Shown: positions 1-6,545, numbered from the stretch's first letter. The stretch is DNA of 10,779 nucleotides from JBQTKD01 sp052389435 (GCA_052389435.1 JBQTIB010000063.1:1-10779), one strand, 5' to 3'. Notes: generated by a model from the letters alone, not told the origin. A program made the numbers and translations.

Positions 1-73
1 GGGCTGGGGGGCCCCCCGGGGGGGCCCCGTACTGGTGTTCCCCCTGGGGGGGGGCCCCCCCCCCCCCACGACC
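1..73. repeat. G/C homopolymer low-complexity stretch at window edge
   Basis: Bases 1-31 and 40-73 consist almost only of runs of 5-14 G or C, with blocks of G followed by blocks of C that could fold on themselves. No codon-bias pattern of a gene is visible. It could be a natural G/C-rich hairpin or terminator, but at an end of the window a collapsed or error-prone contig end is at least as likely. No promoter for phaC can be read in it. Confidence 0.6.
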
Positions 74-104
74 CCCCAAGAGCCAAGAACGAGCAGAGCC
101 AAAC

Positions 105-112
105 AGAAGGAG
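105..112 (+). promoter_or_regulatory. Ribosome binding site deciding the phaC start
   Basis: AGAAGGAG lies 6 nt before the ATG at 119. This favours 119 over the in-frame GTG at 35, which sits inside the G/C homopolymer tract and has no ribosome site. Confidence 0.75.
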
Positions 113-118
113 CATCGG

Positions 119-1789
119 ATGAAGAACACCGGACCGGAGTCGGTTATCGAACCCGGCGGTGCACCCGGTGAAGCCATCTCCGGTGGCGGAGCCGAGGTCG
201 TTCTCGATGCCGCAGCGGCGCTTGCGCGCACGCTGACCCATCCCAAGCTAGTCGGCCGCGCCGCCGGTGGCTTCGCCGCCGAGGTCGGGCGCGTGCTCGT
301 CGGCCGCAGTGCCGTCGAACCCGCCCGCGGGGACCGCCGGTTCAACGACCCCGCGTGGAAGGACCACCCCGGCTACCACCGTCTGATGCAGGCCTACCTG
401 GCCTTCTGCGAGTCCGTCGGCGAGGTCGTCGAGGGCGCGGACGTCACCTGGCGCACCCGGGAACGCGCGCGCTTCGCCGCGGGCATCCTGACCTCCACGA
501 TCGCTCCGACCAACACCCTGATCGGCAACCCGGCCGCGCTCAAGCGCGCCTTCGACACCGGCGGCGCCAGCCTGCTCAAGGGCGCGAAGAACTTCGCCGG
601 GGACATCCGGCACAACGGCGGCATGCCCAAGCAGGTCGACGACTCGGGCTTCACCGTCGGGGAGAACATCGCCGCCACCCAGGGCGCCGTCGTCTACCGC
701 AACGAGGTGCTGGAACTGATCCAGTACTCCCCGAGCACCGACAAGGTCCGCGAGATCCCGGTGATCCTGGTCCCGCCGCAGATCAACAAGTACTACTTCA
801 TGGACATGGCCCCGGGCCGCAGCTTCGTGGAGCACGGCGTCTCCCGCGGCATCACGATGTTCGTCGTCTCCTGGCGCAACCCGGGCAAGGAGCAGGGCGA
901 CTGGAACCTGGACACCTACGCCCGCGCGATCATCGACGCGACCGACGCGATCAAGGAGATCACCGGCAGCGAGGAGATGATCTCGATCTCGCTGTGCGCC
1001 GGCGGCATCACGACCTCCACCGTGCTGTCCTACCTGGCCTCGATCGGCGACAGCCGCATCAAGGCCGCCTCGTTCGCGGTGACCCTGCTGGACTGGGAGG
1101 TGCCGGCGGCGATCGGCGCGTTCAACAGCGGCCCGCTGCTGGCCGTCGCCAAGCGCAAGGGCAAGAAGCAGGGCGTCCTGGACGCGCGTTCGCTCGGCAC
1201 GGTGTTCACCTGGATGCGTCCGGACGACCTGGTCTGGAACTACTGGGTCAACAACTACCTGATGGGCAACAAGCCCCCGGCGTTCGACATCCTCGCCTGG
1301 AACGACGACAAGACGAACCTGCCCAGCGCCCTGCACCGCCAGTTCATGCTCTGCTTCCGCAAGAACGTACTGACCCAGCCCGGCGAACTGCAGGTGCTCG
1401 GGCACGGCGTCGACCTCGGCTCGATCAAGGCCGACACCTACGTCGTCGGCGGCTTCTCCGACCACCTCACCCCGTGGCAGGGCTGCTACAAGTCGACCCA
1501 GCTCTTCGGCGGACACACCGAGTTCGTGCTCTCCCCCACGGGCCACATCCAGACCCCGGTCTCCCCGCCCGGGCCCAAGGCGCACTACTTCACCGGCCCG
1601 ACCCCGCCGGCCGACCCGGAGATGTGGCGCGCGCAGAGCACCCGGCACGAGGGCACCTGGTGGGACCACTGGGCGGACTGGGTCATCGCCCGCGCGGGCG
1701 AGGAGAAGCCCGCGCTTCCGCGTCTGGGCAGCAAGCGCAACCCGGTGCTGGTGCCCGCTCCGGGCACCTACGTGCACCAGCCGGCCTAA
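119..1789 (+). CDS. phaC: Class I/II-like PHA synthase (poly(3-hydroxyalkanoate) polymerase)
   Basis: A 556-residue polymerase that joins 3-hydroxyacyl-CoA monomers into polyester on the surface of cytoplasmic PHA granules, releasing CoA. The PhaC N-terminal domain is recognisable at residues ~74-165: RFNDPAW at 74-80, then an APTNTLIGNP block near 129-138 that matches the family SPSNF..TNP motif. An alpha/beta-hydrolase domain follows. The expected triad is visible: nucleophile Cys293 in SLCAGG, Asp448 in FSDHLTPW and His476 in PTGHIQ. The Asp-His spacing (28) equals that of the Cupriavidus enzyme and the Cys-Asp spacing (155) is close to its 161. The length fits class I or II synthases rather than the short class III/IV subunits. 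The modified lipase box begins with Ser291 instead of the usual Gly. It is the first gene of a + strand run with phaZ 47 nt downstream. Substrate chain length cannot be told from sequence alone. Confidence 0.95.
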   Translation: MKNTGPESVIEPGGAPGEAISGGGAEVVLDAAAALARTLTHPKLVGRAAGGFAAEVGRVLVGRSAVEPARGDRRFNDPAWKDHPGYHRLMQAYLAFCESVGEVVEGADVTWRTRERARFAAGILTSTIAPTNTLIGNPAALKRAFDTGGASLLKGAKNFAGDIRHNGGMPKQVDDSGFTVGENIAATQGAVVYRNEVLELIQYSPSTDKVREIPVILVPPQINKYYFMDMAPGRSFVEHGVSRGITMFVVSWRNPGKEQGDWNLDTYARAIIDATDAIKEITGSEEMISISLCAGGITTSTVLSYLASIGDSRIKAASFAVTLLDWEVPAAIGAFNSGPLLAVAKRKGKKQGVLDARSLGTVFTWMRPDDLVWNYWVNNYLMGNKPPAFDILAWNDDKTNLPSALHRQFMLCFRKNVLTQPGELQVLGHGVDLGSIKADTYVVGGFSDHLTPWQGCYKSTQLFGGHTEFVLSPTGHIQTPVSPPGPKAHYFTGPTPPADPEMWRAQSTRHEGTWWDHWADWVIARAGEEKPALPRLGSKRNPVLVPAPGTYVHQPA

Positions 1790-1798
1790 CCGCCACCT

Positions 1799-1824
1799 CG
1801 CGTAGAGACACCGCGTAGAGACAC
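1799..1824 (+). repeat. 13-bp perfect tandem duplication between phaC and phaZ
   Basis: The unit CGCGTAGAGACAC occurs twice head to tail, at 1799-1811 and 1812-1824, immediately followed by the CGAGGA ribosome site of phaZ. It looks like a replication-slippage duplication in the spacer. The second copy carries the TAG (1816-1818) that closes the phaZ frame upstream. Confidence 0.85.
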
Positions 1825-1825
1825 C

Positions 1826-1830
1826 GAGGA
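1826..1830 (+). promoter_or_regulatory. Ribosome binding site pointing to an ATC start of phaZ
   Basis: GAGGA ends 6 nt before the in-frame ATC at 1837, a standard spacing. It is 12 nt before the next possible alternative start, CTG at 1843. No ATG, GTG or TTG follows in frame until GTG 1951. Confidence 0.5.
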
Positions 1831-1836
1831 CCCGCC

Positions 1837-2667
1837 ATCCTCCTGGTCACCGACGCCGAGCGCACGGTTCGTGTCCGTGCGCTCGGTCAGTCTGTCCGCG
1901 TCACCATCCGGCCGGGCGAGGCCGGAGCGCACCAGCGCATCCGGCCCCTGGTGCTCTGCAACGGCATCGGTGCGCCGTTGGAGCTGCTCGGGCCGTTCGT
2001 GCACTCGCTGCCGCCGTCGATCGAGGTCGTCCGCTGGGACGTGCCCGGGACCGGCGGCTCTCCGCTGCCCGACGTCCCGTACAACTTCCAGACCCTGTCG
2101 ATGTTTCTGGGCAAGGTGCTCGACAAGCTCGGCTACGCCGAGGTCGACGTCCTCGGCATCTCCTGGGGCGGCGGCCTCGCGCAGCAGTTCGCCTTCCAGA
2201 ACCCGCGGCGCTGTCGGCGGCTGATCCTGGTCAGCACCGGCACCGGCTGGGCGATGGTGCCGGGCAAGCCCAAGGTGCTCGCGAATCTGCTCACCCCGCA
2301 CCGGTACCGCAACCTCGACTACACGTGGAAGCACGTCGCCGAGCTCTACGGCGGGCGGATTCGCCACCACCCGGAAGACGCGGTGCATCTGCTGCACGGC
2401 GGTCCGCGCGTCGGGCGCCTCGGCTACGCGCTCCAGCTCTACGCGGGCCTCGGCTGGTCCACGCTGCCGTGGCTGCGCCTGATCCGCCAGCAGACGCTGA
2501 TCATGTCCGGCACCGACGATCCGATCATTCCGATGGTCAACGCGCAGATCATGGCCAAGCTGATGCCCCACGCGGAGCTGCACACCTTCGACGACGGGCA
2601 CCTCGGCCTGCTGACCTCCGCCAAGCAGTTGGCGCCGGTGGTCTCGACGTTCCTCGCTAGGGAATAG
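1837..2667 (+). CDS. phaZ: Intracellular PHA depolymerase, alpha/beta hydrolase (PhaZ, mcl-PHA type)
   Basis: A 276-residue serine hydrolase expected to cleave granule-bound PHA to 3-hydroxy acids for reuse. It matches the intracellular Pseudomonas-type PhaZ (about 283 aa) along its length: a NGIGAPLEL oxyanion region, a DVPGTGGS block, nucleophile Ser109 in GISWGG, AMVPGKPKVL, a YGGR block, AGLGW, Asp228 in GTDDPIIP and His255 in DDGHL. The start is unusual. The frame is open from 1819, but the only standard start codon is GTG 1951, which would remove about 38 residues, including a strand RTVRVRALGQ..VTIRPG that aligns with the family N-terminus. The ATC at 1837, 6 nt after GAGGA, is the best-placed start; CTG 1843 is the alternative, and a sequencing error (ATG to ATC) is possible. 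It lies 47 nt after phaC and 7 nt before the methyltransferase, so co-transcription is likely. Function confidence is high; start confidence is moderate. Confidence 0.85.
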   Translation: MLLVTDAERTVRVRALGQSVRVTIRPGEAGAHQRIRPLVLCNGIGAPLELLGPFVHSLPPSIEVVRWDVPGTGGSPLPDVPYNFQTLSMFLGKVLDKLGYAEVDVLGISWGGGLAQQFAFQNPRRCRRLILVSTGTGWAMVPGKPKVLANLLTPHRYRNLDYTWKHVAELYGGRIRHHPEDAVHLLHGGPRVGRLGYALQLYAGLGWSTLPWLRLIRQQTLIMSGTDDPIIPMVNAQIMAKLMPHAELHTFDDGHLGLLTSAKQLAPVVSTFLARE

Positions 2668-2672
2668 TCCCT
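2659..2672 (+). other. Small stem-loop over the phaZ stop, before the methyltransferase ATG
   Basis: AGGGA (2659-2663) and TCCCT (2668-2672) are perfect reverse complements around ATAG, which includes the phaZ stop. AGGGA is also the only Shine-Dalgarno-like sequence for the ATG at 2675 (11 nt away), so the stem could mask it until ribosomes finishing phaZ open it. The stem is short and may be chance. Confidence 0.3.
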
Positions 2673-2674
2673 CC

Positions 2675-3511
2675 ATGGCTTGGATTCAGGTGCGCCTGGA
2701 AGGCGTGCCGGAGACCGCTCTGTGGACGCTGTACCACCGCGCCATGCACGCCGCACAGCCCAACTCCGGGCTGGACGATCCGAAGGCGATCGAGCTCGTC
2801 ACGTCGATCGACTTTCCCTTCCGCCGGCAGTTCGGCCCCGACCTCGTCGGCCTCACGCAGGTCGTCGGGCAGCGGGCGCGGACCTTCGACCACGAGGTCC
2901 TCTCGGTGCTGGCAACGGACCCGGAGGCGAAGGTCGTCGTCCTCGGCGAGGGCTTCGAAACCCAGTTCTGGCGGGTGGACAACGGCCGCGTCCACTGGTT
3001 GAGCGTGGACCTGCCGGCCGTGGCGGCGCCGCGCCTCGAACTGCTCGGCGAAGACCCGCCGCGCCGACGCGTCTGGGGCGGGTCGGCGCTTTCGGACCGC
3101 TGGCTCGACGAACTCGGCGCCAAGCCCGACGACCGCGTCGTCGTGGTTGCACAGGGACTGTTGATGTACCTGCAGCCCGACGAGGTCTACAAGCTCATCG
3201 CGCGGTGCGCGGAGGCCTTTCCCGGCGGCGTCATGCTTTTCGACGTCGTCCCGAAGTGGTTTTCGGTGCTGTCCAGCCACGGCTTCCTGGCCAGTCCCGG
3301 CGGCTACGTCGCGCCGCCGATGCCCTGGGGCATGGACGCCGGTCAGCATCGCCGCATCGTGGAGCTGCACCCGAACATCGCCGCGGTCCGCACGGTCGTT
3401 CCGCCGCCGAGCGGAGGCACGCTCGCCGGCCTGGTGATGCCGGTCGGGCGGCGCGTTCCGCTGCTGCGCCGTGGACTGCCCGAGGTCGTCCGCCTCGACT
3501 TCGCGCGCTAG
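2675..3511 (+). CDS. SAM-dependent methyltransferase, leucine carboxyl methyltransferase (LCM/COG3315) type
   Basis: A 278-residue protein of the class I SAM methyltransferase fold, in the family that includes leucine carboxyl methyltransferases and the O-methyltransferases linked to polyketide synthesis. Visible family features are the SAM-binding motif I variant VVVLGEGFETQFWRV (residues 87-101, family pattern ELGaGlDtr.yRl), the acidic VDLP after the second strand (Asp112, expected to bind the SAM ribose) and QGLLMYL at 160-166 (motif IV region, family EGlLmYL). There is no signal peptide or membrane segment, so it acts in the cytoplasm. The ATG follows phaZ by 7 nt with only a weak ribosome site, which suggests translational coupling. 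The substrate is unknown. Carboxyl or hydroxyl methylation of a PHA-derived hydroxy acid or of another metabolite are guesses from position only. It ends directly before a double hairpin. Confidence 0.8.
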   Translation: MAWIQVRLEGVPETALWTLYHRAMHAAQPNSGLDDPKAIELVTSIDFPFRRQFGPDLVGLTQVVGQRARTFDHEVLSVLATDPEAKVVVLGEGFETQFWRVDNGRVHWLSVDLPAVAAPRLELLGEDPPRRRVWGGSALSDRWLDELGAKPDDRVVVVAQGLLMYLQPDEVYKLIARCAEAFPGGVMLFDVVPKWFSVLSSHGFLASPGGYVAPPMPWGMDAGQHRRIVELHPNIAAVRTVVPPPSGGTLAGLVMPVGRRVPLLRRGLPEVVRLDFAR

Positions 3512-3542
3512 CGGCGAGGACGCCGCTGTGGTCTGAGCCACA
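3511..3542 (+). terminator. Two abutting hairpins after the methyltransferase gene
   Basis: GCGGCG-AGGA-CGCCGC (3511-3526) is a perfect 6-bp stem that starts on the last base of the stop codon. It is followed without a gap by TGTGG-TCTGAG-CCACA (3527-3542), a perfect 5-bp stem. There is no T-tract. This fits a weak or partial terminator, or an mRNA 3'-end stabiliser, between the phaC-phaZ-methyltransferase run and phaB. Confidence 0.4.
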
Positions 3543-3616
3543 CCCCGGCGGTATCCGGTTGCGGAACGGGCGTAGCCTCGCCGCAACGTCGTCGGACCGT
3601 CCCATCCCGTCGTTTC

Positions 3617-3622
3617 GAGGAG
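3617..3622 (+). promoter_or_regulatory. Ribosome binding site of phaB
   Basis: GAGGAG ends 8 nt before the ATG at 3631 and fixes the start of the SDR protein with the TGGARGIG motif at residues 10-17. Confidence 0.7.
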
Positions 3623-3630
3623 CGCCCGTC

Positions 3631-4374
3631 ATGGTCGACCAGCGCGTAGCCATCGTCACCGGAGGCGCCCGCGGCATCGGGGCCGCCATCACCACCGCCC
3701 TGGCCCAGTCCGGTGTCCACGTCGCCGCCGGTTGCAGCCGAATCTCCCCGGCCGCCGAGGAGTTCGTGGAACGGCTCAACAAGGACGGGCGCTCGGTCTC
3801 CCTGCACGCCGGCAACGTCGGCGACTCCGAGGACTGCCTGCGCGTGGTCGCCGAAGTGCTCGAGGCGAAGGGCCGGGTGGACATCCTGGTGAACAACGCG
3901 GGCGTCACCGTCGACAAGACCGTTCGCAACATGACCGTCGACGACTGGCACGCCGTGCTGCGCGTGAACCTGTCCGGGTCCTTCTACATGATCAAGGCGG
4001 TACTCGAGCAGATGATCGCCCAGGAGTACGGGCGGATCGTCAACATCTCCTCCGCCGTCGGCGCGCAGGGCAGCGTCGGGCAGGCGAACTACGCCGCGTC
4101 GAAGTCCGGCCAGTTCGGTCTGTCGAAGTCCCTCGCCCGCGAGGTCGCCCGCAAGGGAATCACGGTCAACTGCGTGACCCCGGGCTACACCGACACCGAC
4201 ATGGTCGCCGCGGTGCCGGAGGAGGTCCTGGACAAGGTCCGCAAGACCATCCCCGTCGGCCGCCTCGGCAAGGCCGAGGAGGGCGCGCGCGCGGTCGCGT
4301 TCCTCGCCGCGGCGGAGGCCTCGTACATCACCGGTGCCGTCAGCGCCGTCAACGGCGGCTGGGACATGTCCTAA
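3631..4374 (+). CDS. phaB: Acetoacetyl-CoA reductase (NADPH), SDR family
   Basis: A 247-residue classical short-chain dehydrogenase, the same length as PhaB proteins (about 246). It would reduce acetoacetyl-CoA or a 3-ketoacyl-CoA to the (R)-3-hydroxyacyl-CoA that PhaC polymerises. Seen directly: cofactor motif TGGARGIG (10-17), NNAG (88-91), Asn113 in VNLSG, Ser141, Tyr154 and Lys158 in YAASK, and C-terminal NGGWDMS. PhaB-like rather than generic FabG features are AAGCSRISP after strand 2, GNVGD at the NADP region and PGYTDTDMV. FabG (3-oxoacyl-ACP reductase) is the main alternative, and the two families are hard to separate, but adjacency to phaC and phaZ supports PhaB. It is separated from the upstream gene by 119 nt with hairpins, so it may have its own promoter, although I see no convincing -35/-10 pair. 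It ends before a strong terminator. Confidence 0.87.
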   Translation: MVDQRVAIVTGGARGIGAAITTALAQSGVHVAAGCSRISPAAEEFVERLNKDGRSVSLHAGNVGDSEDCLRVVAEVLEAKGRVDILVNNAGVTVDKTVRNMTVDDWHAVLRVNLSGSFYMIKAVLEQMIAQEYGRIVNISSAVGAQGSVGQANYAASKSGQFGLSKSLAREVARKGITVNCVTPGYTDTDMVAAVPEEVLDKVRKTIPVGRLGKAEEGARAVAFLAAAEASYITGAVSAVNGGWDMS

Positions 4375-4394
4375 GCCCGCCGGGGAAATTGACG

Positions 4395-4435
4395 AGGGCC
4401 GGGGCGCGCGTAGGAGCGCGACCCGGCCCTTCGTT
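4395..4435 (+). terminator. Rho-independent terminator of phaB
   Basis: AGGGCCGGG (4395-4403) pairs perfectly with CCCGGCCCT (4422-4430). After one G/A mismatch the stem continues with CGCGC (4405-4409) and GCGCG (4416-4420), closing a 6-nt loop. The short T-rich run TTCGTT follows. It starts 20 nt after the phaB stop. Confidence 0.75.
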
Positions 4436-4436
4436 G

Positions 4437-4459
4437 TGGGCCAGGGGGAACCTGGCCCA
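4437..4459. terminator. Second hairpin in the convergent gap
   Basis: TGGGCCAGG (4437-4445), loop GGGAA, CCTGGCCCA (4451-4459): a perfect 9-bp stem with a 5-nt loop, directly after the first terminator. It is symmetric and could act as a backup terminator for either strand. Confidence 0.65.
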
Positions 4460-4463
4460 GGGC

Positions 4464-4508
4464 TCGACGCGGCCGCGGTGCGGGCAGGGGACCTGCGGCC
4501 GCCGTCGA
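4464..4508 (-). terminator. Third hairpin, likely terminator of the long KAS III gene
   Basis: TCGAC-GCGGCCGC (4464-4476) pairs with GCGGCCGC-C-GTCGA (4495-4508), a 13-bp stem with one bulged C. Nested in its loop region is GCAGG-GGA-CCTGC (4484-4496), which would compete with the outer stem. It lies 13 nt beyond the stop codon of the minus-strand KAS III gene. No clear T-tract on either strand. Confidence 0.5.
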
Positions 4509-4521
4509 GTCGACTTGCTGG

Positions 4522-6402
4522 CTACTCCGCCTTCACCACGATCGCCGGGTCGAGGTTCAGCACCGCGTAGCCCGCGACGGCGCCCGCGCCGAAGCCGGGC
4601 GCGAACACCCGGGTCGGCTCCTTGATCGCCCCGTCCACGACGGCGTCGTGGATGGCCAGCGGAATGCTGGCCGCGGAGCAGTTGCCGGTCCGCTCGATGT
4701 TGAAGTAGACCTGCTCCATCGGGAAGTTCACCGAGCGGGCGATGTCGCTGACCATGACCTTGTTGGCCTGGTGCGGGACCATCACCTCGACGTCGTCGAA
4801 GAGGTTCGCCTTGCCCGTGGAGCTCGGCAGCGCCTTGAGCTCGTCGAGCATCTGCGCGAGGTACCGGGCGGCGAGGTTCTTCACCTCGGGCCCGAACACG
4901 GTGATGTTGCCGTCGTACTCGGGGTTGGGCCACAGGATCGCGTTGACCTCGGAGACCGGGCCGGAGGCGTAGGTCTGCAGGTACTCGATGTCGCCCTTCT
5001 CCCCCGCGGGGGCCGGAGCGATGACCGCCGCCGCGGCGCCGTCGGCGAAGAGCATGCGGGAGGTGCGGACCGAGCCGATCTTGTCGGAGAACTTCTCCGC
5101 CCACACCACGAGCACGGGACGCTTGATCTCCTGCAGGAGACGGGTTCCCTCGGCCAGGCCGTACGGGAAGCCGGCGCAGGCCGCGACGAGGTCGCCGGAC
5201 ATGTAGGTCCGGTAGAGGCCGAGCTCGCCGGAGATGTAGGTGCCCATCGACGGGATCAGGCGGTTGCTGGTGCAGGTGCACACCAGAACGGCGCCGATCT
5301 CCTCGGGCCGGCGGCCGGAGCCCTTGAGCGCCTCGCGCGCGGCCTCGAGGGCGAGCTGCTCGAGCGGCTTGTCGGTGTAGCAGCGCGAGTCGATGCCGGT
5401 CTTGCGCGAGATCTGCGCGGCGCTCATCGGCGACCAGTTGAAGGCCGAGTTGCGGATGACGTCGTCGTTGGTCACGACGTGCTCGCCGCGGATCGCCGCG
5501 ATGGACTCGAACTTCGGCTGGACCGTGAAGTGCTCGGCGACGTTCAGCGCCGGGAACGGCTCGGCGGGCTCGACGGCGATCGTCTCGGAGTCGAAGTCCG
5601 CGTGGGTGTTGACGACGGTGGTGACCGAGCCGCCCTTGGCCCGCTTGATGAACCCGGAGACGCCGGCGTTGCGGGGCACGTAGACGACGACGAACTCGTC
5701 CTCGCCGACCTCGCCGATCGGCGTGAGACGCATCTGGGAGCGCTCCCACGGGTACAGGTTGTGCAGCACGCGGGCCCAACGACCGAGCGACTCGAGCTCC
5801 GGGACCTCGTTGAAGTGGTCGAGGATGTCCTCCTGGCTGAAGACCGCGAAGTCCGGGTCGTGCGCGGGCAGCGCGAAGGTCAGCGCGTCGGGCTGCTCGA
5901 GCAGCTCGGCGACCGTCGGCTTGATCGCCGGCAGGTTGCTCGCGTGGTAGAGCTTGTGCTTGAAGACGTCGAAGAGGATGTCGGCGATCGCGTCCTCGGC
6001 TTCGGCGTTCCACGCCGCGGGCAGCCCCCGGTAGGCCTCGGCGACGGCTGCGACCTTGCGGGCGCCGTCCTCCCACGGCCGGACGATCGGCAGGAAGACC
6101 TCTTCGGACTTCTTGGGGACGTCCTTCCACCGCATCGGGCGGGGTTCGTACATGGTGAGGGTGTACCGGTTGCCCCAGAACAGGTTCAGGGCGACGTCGC
6201 GCAGCAGCTCGAACCGGCTTTCGTACTTGGCCGCACCGACCCGCTCGACGATGTCGCTGCCCGTCGGGGACTTCTCGTCGAAGTCGCGGCGCACCGAGGC
6301 CTCGTACTGCTCGAGGGAGGAGAAAGCGGACAGGTCCATGTCCGGGAAGTAGCTGGACGGGAACACGATCCGACCGTGGCGGTTGACAACGAACGGTCTC
6401 AC
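4522..6402 (-). CDS. Long beta-ketoacyl synthase III (FabH-like) with ~290-aa N-terminal extension
   Basis: A 626-residue protein, about twice the length of FabH (about 317 aa). Residues ~292-626 are a KAS III thiolase fold: RTGI-like RKTGID at 333-338, nucleophile Cys409 in AACAGFPYG, FADGAAAA, His544 in VPHQAN and Asn574 in GNCSAASIPLA. The Cys-His-Asn spacings (135 and 30) nearly match E. coli FabH (132 and 30), so the active site looks intact. Such enzymes condense an acyl-CoA with malonyl-ACP or malonyl-CoA; the substrates here are unknown. Residues 1-290 (MRPFVVNRHG onward, with NLFWGNRY, PRPMRW and LYPWERSQ clusters) look soluble and mixed alpha/beta, without signal peptide or membrane segment. 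I cannot assign them to a named domain. I recall FabH-annotated proteins of this length in other bacteria but know of no proven role. The start is GTG at 6402, with AGGAG 5 nt upstream. It is transcribed alone and divergently from the alcohol dehydrogenase. Confidence 0.85.
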   Translation of the reverse strand: MRPFVVNRHGRIVFPSSYFPDMDLSAFSSLEQYEASVRRDFDEKSPTGSDIVERVGAAKYESRFELLRDVALNLFWGNRYTLTMYEPRPMRWKDVPKKSEEVFLPIVRPWEDGARKVAAVAEAYRGLPAAWNAEAEDAIADILFDVFKHKLYHASNLPAIKPTVAELLEQPDALTFALPAHDPDFAVFSQEDILDHFNEVPELESLGRWARVLHNLYPWERSQMRLTPIGEVGEDEFVVVYVPRNAGVSGFIKRAKGGSVTTVVNTHADFDSETIAVEPAEPFPALNVAEHFTVQPKFESIAAIRGEHVVTNDDVIRNSAFNWSPMSAAQISRKTGIDSRCYTDKPLEQLALEAAREALKGSGRRPEEIGAVLVCTCTSNRLIPSMGTYISGELGLYRTYMSGDLVAACAGFPYGLAEGTRLLQEIKRPVLVVWAEKFSDKIGSVRTSRMLFADGAAAAVIAPAPAGEKGDIEYLQTYASGPVSEVNAILWPNPEYDGNITVFGPEVKNLAARYLAQMLDELKALPSSTGKANLFDDVEVMVPHQANKVMVSDIARSVNFPMEQVYFNIERTGNCSAASIPLAIHDAVVDGAIKEPTRVFAPGFGAGAVAGYAVLNLDPAIVVKAE

Positions 6403-6407
6403 GGGAA

Positions 6408-6412
6408 CTCCT
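6408..6412 (-). promoter_or_regulatory. Ribosome binding site for the GTG start of the long KAS III gene
   Basis: On the minus strand AGGAG ends 5 nt before GTG (6402-6400). This supports the GTG start and a 626-residue product rather than any internal start. Confidence 0.7.
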
Positions 6413-6515
6413 ACGAGTTTGCGGTGCGGCGCGGGTGGCGCGCGGGGGACGTCGATCTCGGTGGCTTCGATCCTGCCGAGAAAACGGGGCCCTACTCGGC
6501 GGTTGTGGGCGCGCT

Positions 6516-6545
6516 CACTTAGCAGATCGGTGGTCGTTCGTCACA
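6516..6545 (-). promoter_or_regulatory. Possible promoter of the long KAS III gene
   Basis: Read on the minus strand, TGTGAC (6545-6540) and TAAGTG (6521-6516) are 18 nt apart, with TGC just before TAAGTG as in an extended -10. The -10 lacks the usual final T. The match is weak and untested. Confidence 0.3.

Noticed and set aside
248..1777. 509-aa open frame on the minus strand across phaC
   Set aside because: Arg/Gly/Val/Asp-rich shadow of the high-GC phaC codons; no ribosome site, no recognisable domain.
3563..3593. GGAAC ... CGTC resembling an ECF sigma-factor promoter before phaB
   Set aside because: Spacing of about 19-22 nt is longer than the usual 16-17 and such words are common at this GC content.
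2680..4374. 564-aa frame that would fuse an N-terminal extension to phaB
   Set aside because: The part before 3631 is an out-of-frame reading of the methyltransferase gene; phaB has its own GAGGAG and ATG and normal family length.
4648..6522. 624-aa open frame on the + strand opposite the KAS III gene
   Set aside because: Composition typical of an antisense shadow (many Val, Asp, Arg, Gly) with no motif; the opposite strand encodes a clear enzyme.
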